A program made the position numbers and the translations under genes. Positions 51,219 through 60,868 of a stretch of 64,000 nt of DNA are shown here, one piece after another. A model generated the notes under the pieces. The model worked only from the letters and a program-made list of their open reading frames with translations, had not been told where the DNA came from and did not search any database. Source of the stretch: Alphaproteobacteria bacterium (lineage in GTDB: Bacteria > Pseudomonadota > Alphaproteobacteria > Rhodospirillales > Rhodospirillaceae); assembly GCA_030835385.1 (NCBI GenBank), contig JAURPI010000042.1, forward strand, positions 1-64,000, given 5' to 3'. How positions within the stretch are numbered: the stretch's first letter is position 1; every line of letters begins with the position of its first letter.

Positions 51219-51881
51219 CTAAAGGGTCTCGTCGAAAAACGTCAACACCATCTCTAGGGCAAGCGCCGTCGCGTCCGCATTGTATTGCGGACGACCATCG
51301 CAACTAAAACCATGATCAGCGTCGGGGTAAACGAAATGCTGCCCCTCTGGCTGCTCAGCCATCACCTTTTCAACCGCATCCATAGGGAAGGACTTATCCG
51401 TTTCACCATAGTGGTACTGCATTGGCACCTTTGGCTTCATCTCGGTACTGTATTGGATAAGCCGTGTACCATAGTAAGACACACCGCAATCCACGTTCGC
51501 TTTACATGCGCCGAGAAACGCCATGGCGCCACCCCAGCAATAGCCGATCACTCCAACTTTACCGGCAGAACGCACCTTATCTGCAGCCGCGTTGATATCG
51601 GCGATAACAGCTTCGTCAGCCAACTCCCCAACGATTTCGCGGCCGCGGCCGAAGTCAGAGTAGGACAACACAACACCGCGCTCAGCTCGGTCAAAGAAGG
51701 CCGGGCAGATCGCCGTATATCCCTGGCGTGCAAAGTCATCCGTAACATCGATCATGTGATCGTTAACGCCAAAGATCTCCTGGATCACGACCAGGCCACC
51801 TTTTGATTCTCCATCCGGCGCAGCAAGATAAGCTTCGAATGAATGGCCATCATCAGCCGTTAGTGTCAGTGTTGTTCCCAT
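51219..51881 (-). CDS. Dienelactone hydrolase family protein
   Basis: A 220-residue alpha/beta hydrolase. The nucleophile is C115 in GVIGYCWGGAM, as in carboxymethylenebutenolidase. Glu35 in QEIFG and the late Asp and His (ADHGFSC) complete the family pattern. It may open dienelactones or act on other esters. It lies 24 nt upstream of the TauE-like gene on the same strand, so they may be co-transcribed. Confidence 0.92.
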   Translation of the reverse strand: MGTTLTLTADDGHSFEAYLAAPDGESKGGLVVIQEIFGVNDHMIDVTDDFARQGYTAICPAFFDRAERGVVLSYSDFGRGREIVGELADEAVIADINAAADKVRSAGKVGVIGYCWGGAMAFLGACKANVDCGVSYYGTRLIQYSTEMKPKVPMQYHYGETDKSFPMDAVEKVMAEQPEGQHFVYPDADHGFSCDGRPQYNADATALALEMVLTFFDETL

Positions 51882-52000
51882 ATCAGCGCTGCTCCCACTT
51901 TCAAAAATATCGCGCCCGCACCGATGCGAAAATTTAATCCCGGCGCTTAGGCAATTTCATATTTATAGGCGTGACCACCTCAAGTCACGAGACTATCCGG

Positions 52001-52900
52001 TCAGAGAAGCCCGGCGGCCCTTAAGGCATCGTCCATGGCTTCGATATGTTCCGGTCCAGGCGGAACGAGAGGCAGGCGACATTCACAAGACGTAATAAGC
52101 CCCATCTTCCAGGCCATGTACTTCACACCAATGGGGCTGATGTCCTGGAACGCGACATCGTTTAGCTCCTGTAGCTCCAATCGCATAGAGATTGCTTGTG
52201 TGAGTTCGCGGCCTTCAGCAAGCGAGCAGATCTGAGCAATTTTACCAGGCACGATATTTGCCAACGCAACAATGAGGCCGCTAGCCCCTTCAGATATGCG
52301 TTCCAATTTAAGCTTCGGCAGCCCCATAAAGAGTCGAAACTCGCTGCCCAGACGGGACATAACTTCACCATCAAACTCTTCATCTTCCGACGATTGTTTA
52401 AGCCCAACAATTGCCGGGACGTCTGTAGACAAGTCTTCCAGCGTATCGATTTCAATAGTCGACCCTGTCCTGCTGGGAATTTGATAAAGCAAGATCGGCT
52501 TTGTGGTGGCACGAGATACATAAGCTAAGAAAGATTTGAGGCCGCGTTGGGGTGGCCTAACGAATGGCGGCGCCATCAACATGACGGCATCGGCGCCCAC
52601 TTGCTCAGCATGCTCAGTCAACGCCCATGTATCTGCCAAAGATGCTCCGCCTGTTTGGGCAACCACGGGGACACGGCGCCGCGCTGAACTGATCGCAATG
52701 CGCAATAAATTTTGCCGCTCTGTAATCGTCAAGGATAGTGGTTCACCAGACGTACCACCAACAATCAGACCTTGGGTACCATTGCGGATTTGCCAATCGA
52801 TAAATCGGGCATACGCATCGTAATCAACTGCCCAGCCGTTGAACGGTGTGATGAGCGGCGTATACGCCCCACGCAAAAAATTTTGCCCCAGCTTAATCAT
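52001..52900 (-). CDS. Dihydrodipicolinate synthase/N-acetylneuraminate lyase family
   Basis: A 299-residue class I aldolase-fold lyase. The Schiff-base Lys is K168 (AIVGLKQSS), the Tyr is Y139 (LLYQIPSRTG) and the GTSGEP motif lies at residues 49-54. The Arg of PSRTG suggests a DapA-like substrate carboxylate contact. DapA joins pyruvate and aspartate semialdehyde for lysine and peptidoglycan precursors, but this branch includes many paralogues, and Ser replaces the second Thr of GTTGE. I leave the symbol open. Confidence 0.88.
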   Translation of the reverse strand: MIKLGQNFLRGAYTPLITPFNGWAVDYDAYARFIDWQIRNGTQGLIVGGTSGEPLSLTITERQNLLRIAISSARRRVPVVAQTGGASLADTWALTEHAEQVGADAVMLMAPPFVRPPQRGLKSFLAYVSRATTKPILLYQIPSRTGSTIEIDTLEDLSTDVPAIVGLKQSSEDEEFDGEVMSRLGSEFRLFMGLPKLKLERISEGASGLIVALANIVPGKIAQICSLAEGRELTQAISMRLELQELNDVAFQDISPIGVKYMAWKMGLITSCECRLPLVPPGPEHIEAMDDALRAAGLL

Positions 52901-53334
52901 GACGTTCTTTTATAGCGGTCAGCGGTCCTATTCGTTAGCCCTGTTTCAGCTTGGTTCAACAGTTCTGCCACAAGCCTGCAACTTCGCGCGAACACAAGAC
53001 GCTGGCTTCTAGCACACTTTGACAAAAAGTGAGGCTACTAAGGGGCCCTTTTCAGGGCTGAAATCGCCGGGACTCCCCGTATGAAATGGGTCAAAGAACG
53101 CTATATGCCTTAGAGGCTGGCGGCCGAAACTTGACCGACAGCGACGACAGCACCCATGAGAAAAAAAGAGTGGCGGCTCGGATCGTGATCTGCATGGCGA
53201 ATTCCCCTACTTCAAACCGACTAAAGTCAAAAATGCCCATCCCCGGGCGACGGGAAATGCTCACCAAAAAGGTTAAATCCATGGTTAACGAGCATAGGGA
53301 AATCGGCCGAAAACCACGTCTAAACACGCTACTA
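52901..53334. other. Intergenic region upstream of the DapA-like gene
   Basis: A 434-bp gap between leuC and the DapA-like gene, both minus. The only coding hint is a minus-strand ATG at 53195 opening MQITIRAATLFF, signal-peptide-like, after which a run of seven A (53161-53167) could hide a frameshift. The promoter of the DapA-like gene should lie near 52901-52990. I do not call a gene. Confidence 0.35.
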
Positions 53335-54738
53335 TCAGGTCAAATCGCGAACGTCAGCCAAATGCCCGGTCACAGCTGCTGCGGCTGCCATAGCGGGACT
53401 AACAAGATGGGTGCGTCCGCCACGTCCCTGGCGCCCCTCAAAATTGCGGTTAGATGTGGAGGCACATCGCTGCCCCGCATCAATACGGTCTGGATTGATA
53501 CCCACACACATGGAGCACCCCGGCTCCCGCCATTCAAACCCGGCGTCCCGTAAAATTACATCCAAGCCCTCTTCTTCAGCTCGCTGTTTCACCAAACCCG
53601 AACCCGGCACGACCATAGCTCCGACACCATCGGCGACCTGACGACCTTTGGCGATGGCCGCTGCCGCCCGCATATCTTCAATGCGGCCATTGGTACATGA
53701 CCCAATAAAGACGCGATCAATTTTTAAATCTTGCAGGGCAACGCCTGGGGTCAAACCCATGTACTCCAAAGACCGCTCAACGGCCTTACGTTTATCAGGA
53801 TCAGTGAAATCTTCGGGTTTCGGTACAGCCGCGGTAATCGGTGCGGAATCTTCAGGGCTGGTCCCCCAGGTCACGCGCGGCGCTATGTCTGAGCCCTTAA
53901 TCACGACCTCCTGATCAAATACCGCGTCCGGATCAGTGGCGAGCGACCGCCAATAAGCGACAGCCCGGTCCCAATCGTCACTGGACGGTGCGTAGGGACG
54001 ACCTTTAATGTACGCAAAGGTGATGTCGTCAGGCGAGACCATACCGCTGCGCGCACCGGCCTCAATAGTCAGATTGCACAATGTCATCCGCCCTTCCATC
54101 GACAGCGAACGAATTGCTTCGCCTGCGTACTCGATGGCGTGACCGGTGCCACCAGCGGTGCCCAACTCAGCAATAACCGCGAGCGCCATGTCTTTTGCCG
54201 TCACTCCCAGAGGAAGGGCGCCGTCGATCGTCACCCGTAGTGATTTTGATTTGCGCATGATGTGGCATTGGGTCGCGAGAACATGCTCAATTTCTGATGT
54301 CCCAATACCGAATGCCAGCGCGCCCAAAGCGCCGTGAGTAGAGGTATGAGAATCACCACAAACGAGAGTCGTTCCCGGTAGGGTGAAGCCCTGCTCTGGT
54401 CCAACAATATGCACGATGCCCTGACGTCGATCGGCGAGTTCGATATAGGGCACTTCAAATTCATTGGTGTACTCAATCAGAGCAGCGAGTTGAGCACGCG
54501 CTTCCGGATCATCGATTTTTTTTAGCCTGTCTGGCGTCGTTGGCATCGCGTGATCGGGCATTGCCAGCGACGCCGTCGGGCGATGAACTTTCCGGCCCGC
54601 GTCCCGCAACCCCTGGAACGCTTGGGGGCTGGACACCTCTTGCACCAGGTGCCGGTCAATATATATAAGGCACTCGCCGGTTTCGGTTTCCTGAACGACG
54701 TGGGAATCCCAAATTTTATCGTAAAGCGTCTTCGCCAT
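53335..54738 (-). CDS. leuC: 3-isopropylmalate dehydratase large subunit
   Basis: A 467-residue aconitase-family protein that isomerises 2- to 3-isopropylmalate with the LeuD small subunit. The 4Fe-4S ligands lie in [13 protein letters not shown] and the later [28 protein letters not shown] and [20 protein letters not shown] are diagnostic. leuD and leuB are not in the window to the left, so the leu genes are split; leuA is 42 kb away. Confidence 0.96.
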   Translation of the reverse strand: MAKTLYDKIWDSHVVQETETGECLIYIDRHLVQEVSSPQAFQGLRDAGRKVHRPTASLAMPDHAMPTTPDRLKKIDDPEARAQLAALIEYTNEFEVPYIELADRRQGIVHIVGPEQGFTLPGTTLVCGDSHTSTHGALGALAFGIGTSEIEHVLATQCHIMRKSKSLRVTIDGALPLGVTAKDMALAVIAELGTAGGTGHAIEYAGEAIRSLSMEGRMTLCNLTIEAGARSGMVSPDDITFAYIKGRPYAPSSDDWDRAVAYWRSLATDPDAVFDQEVVIKGSDIAPRVTWGTSPEDSAPITAAVPKPEDFTDPDKRKAVERSLEYMGLTPGVALQDLKIDRVFIGSCTNGRIEDMRAAAAIAKGRQVADGVGAMVVPGSGLVKQRAEEEGLDVILRDAGFEWREPGCSMCVGINPDRIDAGQRCASTSNRNFEGRQGRGGRTHLVSPAMAAAAAVTGHLADVRDLT

Positions 54739-54781
54739 TTCGTGCCCTCTGTGCCGACCTGCGTTCTATTAGACTTGTCTA

Positions 54782-55081
54782 TTACGTCTTTAGTTGAATG
54801 TCTTCTCTTACCGGTGGATTTGGAAATATTTCATCGAATTCTTTCGACCGTCCTGTCTCAGTAACAATACGGGCGTGATAGCGCTTAAGTTCGCGCGGTC
54901 CTGCTACGCCGCAAGAGTGGGCTATAACTCCTACGTCATAGGAGACGGTTTCCGCATAACGCCGCACCCGCTCTGCTTTGTCTTCCGGATTTAACCCCTT
55001 TTGCTGACGCTGATCAAAGTCAACTTTCGGGGGCGTTTGTGGAAGCGGTTGCCGCTCGAGACGCCTTTGCCAATAAATCAA
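54782..55081 (-). pseudogene. C-terminal remnant of FMN-binding glutamate synthase-like protein
   Basis: A frame of 99 residues. KAERVRRYAETVSYDVGVIA, then HSCGVAGPRELKRYHARIV and DEIFP, match the last part of GltB/FMN-dependent glutamate-synthase-family proteins, where AHSCGV-PRELxRxH is conserved. The catalytic barrel and FMN site are missing because the TonB receptor gene takes over at 55078 with a 4-nt overlap. It cannot be a functional enzyme by itself. Confidence 0.7.
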
Positions 55082-57678
55082 AAGGCTGACGAAAGACGCA
55101 AGTATACCACCCGGCCGCGAGGGTCATGGACTTTGGAATCGTACCCAACGTTTGTTGCAACTGGTGGGGGATCTTCGTCGAACAGGTTGGTCACCCCCAA
55201 AACAACAATCGGGGCCGCCTTACCGGACAAGCTTGGCTGGGCGAATATGAAACGGATTTGAGCATCAACGGTCACGTGGTTGTCGATGGGCGCGCTGTTT
55301 TGATCGTCAAAATAACCAGACACGGTCTTTATATATGTTGCTGCCCCGATCTGGCCTCTTTCCCAGGTTGCGCCAAGCGTTGATCGCCACTTGGGTAATG
55401 ACCGTGCAAACGTCCGGAAGTTACGGCTGCCCGAAACATCGCGCTTTGGACCATTCGGCGTTTCTTGAATAAGATATTTATTGATGTGCGTAATATCCAT
55501 GGACAGTCGCCAGACATCACCCGCTGCGTCTTCGAAGTCATAAGCGGCCGCAATATCAAATCCGTAGGTCTGCACGGCCGGAGCGTTGACGTAGTTGGTG
55601 TCGACCTGCAGCACCTGCCCAGCTTCGCGAATCACACGAGGATCAAACGGATTGGCGTCGATGATCGCCTGGGCGCTCTCTTTCACAATGATGTTGGTGT
55701 AATCGAACCGCCAGTAGTCAGCACTTAACGTCAAACCTATGTCAGACCTGAAGGTGGCGCCCGCATTAAAGACATCCGCTCGCTCTGGGTCTAAGTCTTC
55801 TGTTCCGACCGTGCGCACACCTCGAAAGATCAGAGAATTGGTCACCGGGTCTGAAATATTTTGCAGCACCGTCTGAGATGAAAAACGTTGGAACACGCTT
55901 GGTGCTCTAAACGCCGTACCAAAAGATGCGCGAACCGAAACTTGATCACTGGGCTGCCACATAAGTGCGATTTTTGGATCGGTCGAGTCCGGACCGTCTT
56001 GATACGCCTCATGACGCAAGGCCACCTGCGCATTCAAGGAGTTGGTTAGGGGTATATTGAATTCGCTGAACCCTGCGACAACAGTGCGATGACCGGAGAA
56101 ATCAGGTCCACCGATTAGAAAGAGGTAGTTCTCTGCATTGAATTGATCATTCAAGTCACCCGTGATTGATTCCCGACGCAGTTGAGCGCCGAAGGCAATG
56201 GCGAGGGGTCCACGCGACGTCTCAACTAGAGAGCCGGAAACAAGACCGTCCACTGAAAACAAAGACGTTTTATAGTCGTAGGTCGCGGTCGACAGAAAAT
56301 CATCGATCACCGCCGGATCATTGAACGTCGCATCACCGGGCTGCGACAACGTCGCTGAACCAAAAGGATTAAAGAACTGATCGTTGGTGGGGCCGCCTAA
56401 TCCGTTCAAGGCTGCGTCAAAGCGATCCGCCAGCGAATTTTGGATCTTTACGACATGACGGTTAGTGCTGTAGTTGGCGGCCAGGTCCCAGTCCCAGCGA
56501 TCGCTGAACTGGCCACGCGCGCCAGCCAAAGCGCGCCACGTTTCAGATGCGTGAGTTACCAAGTTGACGGGCGCGTCTGCCCCCAGAGGACGACCCAAAA
56601 ACAATGCCGGGACATCAAATATGTTGCCCGGATTGTTGGCAGGTACGGTCGCCAAATTAAGTATAGGAAAAGAGGGTGAGGTGCCCCTGAGGACATCTGT
56701 GTGGGCGTACCCAGCCTCTGCGAAGATCTCCACATCGTCCATATCAAGCGTCGTCGATGCGTAGGAAAGCCACCGGCGTTCCCGCGGAACGATGTGATAA
56801 TATGGTGAGAAATCGAACGTACAGGTACCGAGACCTGACCCGGGTTCTGTCTCGTTTGGTACTCCACCCGCTGGGCCACAATCAGGGTCGATCACGCTCT
56901 GGGGATCGGCCAGGCTGGAGGGTAAGTCAGGAAAGCTCGGAGAAGGAGCCAACAAAATAAAAGCGCCGGGCTGACCAAACCCGGAGAAGCCTTGTCCTTG
57001 GGTGAACTCTCGATCCACGGCCGGCAACCAAGATCGACGAAGATAACTCGCAGAAAAAGTAAAGTTGAACCGATCTGATTGTACACCGTACAAGCCGCGC
57101 AAGGTCAGATCATGCTGAGAAGACCGCGTTGTTGAACTGAACTCACCTTCAAGTTCAAAACCATCGACATCCGTGCGCGTTAACACATTCACAACACCGG
57201 CGACAGCGTCAGTGCCGTAGAGCGCCGCAGCTCCATCCTTAAGAATCTCCACCCGACCAACCACATTGAGAGGAACCAAGGCATTCAAATCGACAAACGT
57301 TGACCCGTCATCCGCTACGCCACCGGACACGGTTTGTCGGCGACCGTTGAGCAACACCAACGTTGAGTTCAGTCCCAGCCCGCGGAGATTAAAATTCGAC
57401 GTTCCTGCTGAAAGATTTTGCGTAAATACATCTGCATTAAATTCCGACCCGGTGTTAATGGGCAGGTAGCCAATAACATCGGCAACATTCGTTAGGCCGA
57501 AAAACCCGAGATCATCAGCGGTGATCACCGTCATCGGCGAACCACCACTCAATGCCTCACGCTTAAGATAGGAGCCCGTCACACGAATATCTTCGATAGG
57601 CTGCTGCGCACCCGCGCCTAGCGGCACCAATATGATCGCCAAAAGCGTGGAGAAAAAAGGGAGAGACCTGAGGGTCAT
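55078..57678 (-). CDS. TonB-dependent outer-membrane receptor
   Basis: A receptor of 866 residues that should import a ligand across the outer membrane using TonB energy. The signal peptide (LLAIILVPLGAGA) is followed by a plug domain with SPMTVITADDL, FNLRGLGLNSTLVLLNGRR and EILKDGAAALYGTDAVAGVV, then a 22-strand barrel ending in LRLSSAF with a terminal Phe. The frame opens at GTG 57717, but ATG 57678 fits the signal peptide. No TonB-box was confidently located and no FecR/sigma pair is adjacent. The ligand is unknown; the divergent solute-binding protein gene may belong to the same uptake route. Confidence 0.93.
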   Translation of the reverse strand: MTLRSLPFFSTLLAIILVPLGAGAQQPIEDIRVTGSYLKREALSGGSPMTVITADDLGFFGLTNVADVIGYLPINTGSEFNADVFTQNLSAGTSNFNLRGLGLNSTLVLLNGRRQTVSGGVADDGSTFVDLNALVPLNVVGRVEILKDGAAALYGTDAVAGVVNVLTRTDVDGFELEGEFSSTTRSSQHDLTLRGLYGVQSDRFNFTFSASYLRRSWLPAVDREFTQGQGFSGFGQPGAFILLAPSPSFPDLPSSLADPQSVIDPDCGPAGGVPNETEPGSGLGTCTFDFSPYYHIVPRERRWLSYASTTLDMDDVEIFAEAGYAHTDVLRGTSPSFPILNLATVPANNPGNIFDVPALFLGRPLGADAPVNLVTHASETWRALAGARGQFSDRWDWDLAANYSTNRHVVKIQNSLADRFDAALNGLGGPTNDQFFNPFGSATLSQPGDATFNDPAVIDDFLSTATYDYKTSLFSVDGLVSGSLVETSRGPLAIAFGAQLRRESITGDLNDQFNAENYLFLIGGPDFSGHRTVVAGFSEFNIPLTNSLNAQVALRHEAYQDGPDSTDPKIALMWQPSDQVSVRASFGTAFRAPSVFQRFSSQTVLQNISDPVTNSLIFRGVRTVGTEDLDPERADVFNAGATFRSDIGLTLSADYWRFDYTNIIVKESAQAIIDANPFDPRVIREAGQVLQVDTNYVNAPAVQTYGFDIAAAYDFEDAAGDVWRLSMDITHINKYLIQETPNGPKRDVSGSRNFRTFARSLPKWRSTLGATWERGQIGAATYIKTVSGYFDDQNSAPIDNHVTVDAQIRFIFAQPSLSGKAAPIVVLGVTNLFDEDPPPVATNVGYDSKVHDPRGRVVYLRLSSAF

Positions 57679-57827
57679 CAAAGGGTCCACACTTGCCTTT
57701 TGTATGTTTGGTCGCACTCTGCCTAAAGCAAGACAGGCCTAAAAACCAGATGTGAATATAGGATAGTGTTTATAAAACACAGGCTTGATCGCTTTCACCT
57801 CATCGCCGGTAGCGCTAGAGTTAGGAC

Positions 57828-59348
57828 ATGCTCTCAGTGAAGCCAAATTCGTCCAGACGACTTGCGATGATGGCTGGCGCCGTGCTCGGATATTTTGTCC
57901 TGGTGGGCGCAGCTGTCGCCGACACCATTCGTATCGGCCTTCAGAATCTCCCGACCGGCTTGGGCACACCCTTTGGGTCCTTCAACATACCAACGGGCGC
58001 ACCCCTGACGGCGGTCTTTGATGCTCTTACCGGAATTGACGAAAATGGTGATACGGTCCCGGCGCTGGCAGAACGTTGGGAACAAGAATCTCTAACCACT
58101 TGGGTCTTCTACCTACGAAAGGGAGTGACGTTCTCAAACGGAGAACCGTTTGATGCGAACGCTGTCGTCGCCGTCATTGAAACCTTGCTCTCAGGACCAG
58201 CGTCGAGCACATCTCTTGGCACAACGCTTAAGCGCATGACGGTTAAAGGTGCGGCCGCTCGGGACCCTCACACCGTCGCCATGGCAACTCAAAAACCAGA
58301 CGTCCTTTTTGCCCAATACATGAGAGCGCTTCGCATACCCGCTCCCGGTGCAATGGCTGAACTAGGGCTAGACCAATTCGCCCTTACTCCAATAGGGACA
58401 GGCCCCTATGCGGCAACCGACTGGGGGGAAAGCAAGATTGCGATGACGGCGTTCACCGACTCCTGGCGAGCCCCACAAGAATCAAACCTTGAGTTTATCC
58501 AACTCTCCGACGGCGCCTCTCGGCGGCAGGGTGTCATTTCTGGTTCAGTTGATATAGCATTCGCCTTAGCGCCTGAAGACGCAGACCCTATTGAAGCCGC
58601 TGGCGGGCGTATGTGGGTACGGAATGAGCCGGGCGTCAACTTTCTGGCTTTTGTCACCGTCAAAGAAAGCCCACTGCAAGACGTTCGGGTGAGGCAAGCC
58701 CTCAATCATGCTGTCGATAAGAAGCGGATGACTGACATCTTCATGGATGGAGCCATTGGGCCGTCCAGTCAGATCGCGCATAACATGTCCTACGGGTACA
58801 ATGACGACCTTGAGCCATACACCTATGATGTGGAGTTAGCACGCACGCTTCTCACCGAGGCGGGATACCCAGATGGATTTGATTTCCCGATCCTGTTGGT
58901 TCCCGGAGGATCGGCCAATTCACAAGACTGGTACCTACAAATCGCATCGGACTTGTCACAGATCGGGGTGCGAATGGAAATTCGGCCGACCCGGCTGCCC
59001 AACTACTTTGATTATATTTATAAAGGAGGGTGGCCAAGCTTAGGCTTCGCCATGTCGACATACACATTTGATCCGATCGCCGCCTATCGCATTCGGTCTT
59101 GCTCTTGGCAACATCCATATCATTGCGACCCTTCGATCATGCCGTTGATTGAAAAAGCCCTCGTCGCACTTACACCTGAGGCACGAAAACAACGCACCCG
59201 GGATGTTCTTGCCCACGAATATGCCAATCCACCCGGCATTTTCTTGTGGCAAAATGTTTCGTTTGAGGGCTTAGGACCGCGCGTCAAAACCTATTGGTCC
59301 GGCGCAGACACCGTGCGAGTTGAAGAAATAGATTTAACCGATCCGTAA
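57828..59348 (+). CDS. ABC transporter solute-binding protein (peptide/nickel type)
   Basis: A 506-residue periplasmic binding protein of family 5 (DppA/OppA-like). A signal peptide (AGAVLGYFVLVGAAVADT) leads to a lobe with ALAERWEQESLTTWVFYLRKGVTFSNGEPFDA, the SBP_bac_5 signature split over about residues 80-110, then VRQALNHAVDKKRM. The permeases and ATPases of the transporter are not in the window. It is divergent from the TonB receptor. Confidence 0.9.
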   Translation: MLSVKPNSSRRLAMMAGAVLGYFVLVGAAVADTIRIGLQNLPTGLGTPFGSFNIPTGAPLTAVFDALTGIDENGDTVPALAERWEQESLTTWVFYLRKGVTFSNGEPFDANAVVAVIETLLSGPASSTSLGTTLKRMTVKGAAARDPHTVAMATQKPDVLFAQYMRALRIPAPGAMAELGLDQFALTPIGTGPYAATDWGESKIAMTAFTDSWRAPQESNLEFIQLSDGASRRQGVISGSVDIAFALAPEDADPIEAAGGRMWVRNEPGVNFLAFVTVKESPLQDVRVRQALNHAVDKKRMTDIFMDGAIGPSSQIAHNMSYGYNDDLEPYTYDVELARTLLTEAGYPDGFDFPILLVPGGSANSQDWYLQIASDLSQIGVRMEIRPTRLPNYFDYIYKGGWPSLGFAMSTYTFDPIAAYRIRSCSWQHPYHCDPSIMPLIEKALVALTPEARKQRTRDVLAHEYANPPGIFLWQNVSFEGLGPRVKTYWSGADTVRVEEIDLTDP

Positions 59349-59353
59349 GTGGG

Positions 59354-59899
59354 CTACGCGGGATACTGGGGATTTGCCTGCGGCACGCCAAAATCAATAC
59401 CAATCCATTCCGCTTGCCGGTTCGACTTGAAGCGTGGATAAGCATCATCCGGATCATCGAAAGGGTCCATCATCACACTAATCGTGCACAAACGAGGTGA
59501 CCGCCTCTGATCAACAGCGAGCGGCAACATCAACGATTCTATCTGAAAAGATCTGCCCGTCGTTGTAACGAACTCAGCCACTTCAACCATTCCGCAGGGT
59601 TGACCAATGATGGATTTGATATTCGCAGTCATTGACTGCCATGCGCTGTCCGAGAGTCACGTACCAAAAATAGTATTGGTCTGGTCGCTCCTCCATATCT
59701 CGACCAGTGACGTGCCCATAAATCGAATCAGAGACCCCTGTTCAACAATTTCAAGAATCATCGCAAAGCTAGTCAATGCCGGGCCTGGTCGGTCCAAGAA
59801 ATCACGACAATGCGGTACGTTGTCTTCGACCTTCAGAGTTGTCTAGTGCTCGTAGAACGCTTGGCAGGACTTAGTCAGAATCGGATTGGTGTCCTCCAA
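59354..59899 (-). pseudogene. PAS-domain (PAS_5-like) protein gene with two in-frame stops
   Basis: One minus-strand frame from TTG 59899 to 59354 reads as a small PAS protein, apart from TAG (59843-59845) and TGA (59657-59659). Segments in order are TNPILTKSCQAFYEH, stop, VPHCRDFLDRPGPALTSFA with LEIVEQGSLIRFMGTSLVEI, stop, SAWQSMTANIKSIIGQPCGM and FQIESLMLPL. The layout (short N-terminal region, RFMGTxLVE, then a conserved aromatic/RxF-x-E strand) fits the alphaproteobacterial PAS_5 family of single-domain sensors. Two stops make it non-functional as assembled. It is convergent with the solute-binding protein gene. Confidence 0.75.
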
Positions 59900-60011
59900 A
59901 CTGCGCCCCCTTCCGCATTGTGGATGACTACGTCGAACCCCTATTCTGTACGACGGTGAAAGATGGTTCAATCTCACCAGAAGATTTAGCCATGACGAAC
60001 TGCGAGTGCAG

Positions 60012-60845
60012 ATGCTGGATATTGATCGCGCATTTATAAGAATCGATGAAGGATTGGTGCATATCCGCACCTGCGGGTCGGAACAAAACGACCACCTGCC
60101 TGTGTATATGGTGCATCCCTCTCCCGCTTCAGCCCGCGGTTTTGAGCCGATCATCCGGCTATTTGGCGAAACGCGGCGCGTTATTGCCCCGGACACACTT
60201 GGCAACGGTGACTCCGCACCGCCAGCGCCCGATGAGCCAGATATCACCTATTTCGCCGACAGCGTTGTCCGGTTGCTCGATAAGCTTGAACTGGACAAGG
60301 TTGATTTCTATGGCAGCCATACCGGCGGCAGAACAGGCTGTGAGATGGCGGTTCGTCACCCCGATCGTGTGCGCCGCGTCGTCATAGATGGCTTGGTGGA
60401 ATATGAACCGACGTTGAAAGCACAGATATTAGAAAACTACGCCCCCGCAATAGTGCCTGATGATCATGGTGGACATTTGTCATGGGCATTCAATTTCATA
60501 CGGGACCAAGCGTTTTTCTTTCCGTATTTCATGCGCGATGCCGATCACGCCCTCGGCAACCCAGGTCGCACTCCCGAGCATCTGCATGCCCACACGGTTG
60601 ATGTCTTGAAAGGCTTGACGACATATCACAAAGCCTACTTAGCAGCGTTTCGTTATCCGGCACGAGAGCGCATGCCGCAGATTAAAGTGCCGGCGTTGAT
60701 CATGGCTGGCGAAAGTGATCCCCCTCATCTCATCAAAGGCACTGAAGAGATGTCAGTATTGTCAGACCTTGCAGACATGATTGTCGTCGGTCGCGATCCA
60801 GCCGAGAAAGTCGCCGCTGCGAATGCATTTTTCGACAGACCATAA
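60012..60845 (+). CDS. Alpha/beta hydrolase-fold protein with His at the nucleophile position
   Basis: A 277-residue protein of the alpha/beta hydrolase fold. The oxyanion region is VYMVHPSPASARGF, and the nucleophile elbow reads DFYGSHTGGRTG (H105, counting from GTG 60006), so the usual Ser, Asp or Cys is His. The acid position appears in AGESDP. I cannot place the catalytic His near the C-terminus, which ends shortly after VAAANAF. It could be inactive, act as a binding protein or use another chemistry. ATG 60012 is preferred over GTG 60006. It is followed after 23 nt by the beta-propeller gene, probably in one operon. Confidence 0.82.
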   Translation: MLDIDRAFIRIDEGLVHIRTCGSEQNDHLPVYMVHPSPASARGFEPIIRLFGETRRVIAPDTLGNGDSAPPAPDEPDITYFADSVVRLLDKLELDKVDFYGSHTGGRTGCEMAVRHPDRVRRVVIDGLVEYEPTLKAQILENYAPAIVPDDHGGHLSWAFNFIRDQAFFFPYFMRDADHALGNPGRTPEHLHAHTVDVLKGLTTYHKAYLAAFRYPARERMPQIKVPALIMAGESDPPHLIKGTEEMSVLSDLADMIVVGRDPAEKVAAANAFFDRP

Positions 60846-60868
60846 AGGTTAACGCAAAGGACCCACCC

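Noticed and set aside
53110-53195. Signal-peptide-like micro-ORF with a possible A-run frameshift
   Set aside because: Even if corrected it would encode only a signal-like peptide of about 28 residues; evidence is too thin.
53086-53553. Plus-strand ORF overlapping leuC
   Set aside because: Its second half is the antisense of the conserved leuC C-terminus and its first half is low-quality coding sequence.
29132-59899. Reassigned stop codon in this genome
   Set aside because: Interrupting stops include TAA, TAG and TGA, and normal genes end in all three.
59843-60247. 134-residue minus-strand ORF
   Set aside because: Its upstream part is antisense to the alpha/beta hydrolase; only the last segment belongs to the PAS pseudogene.
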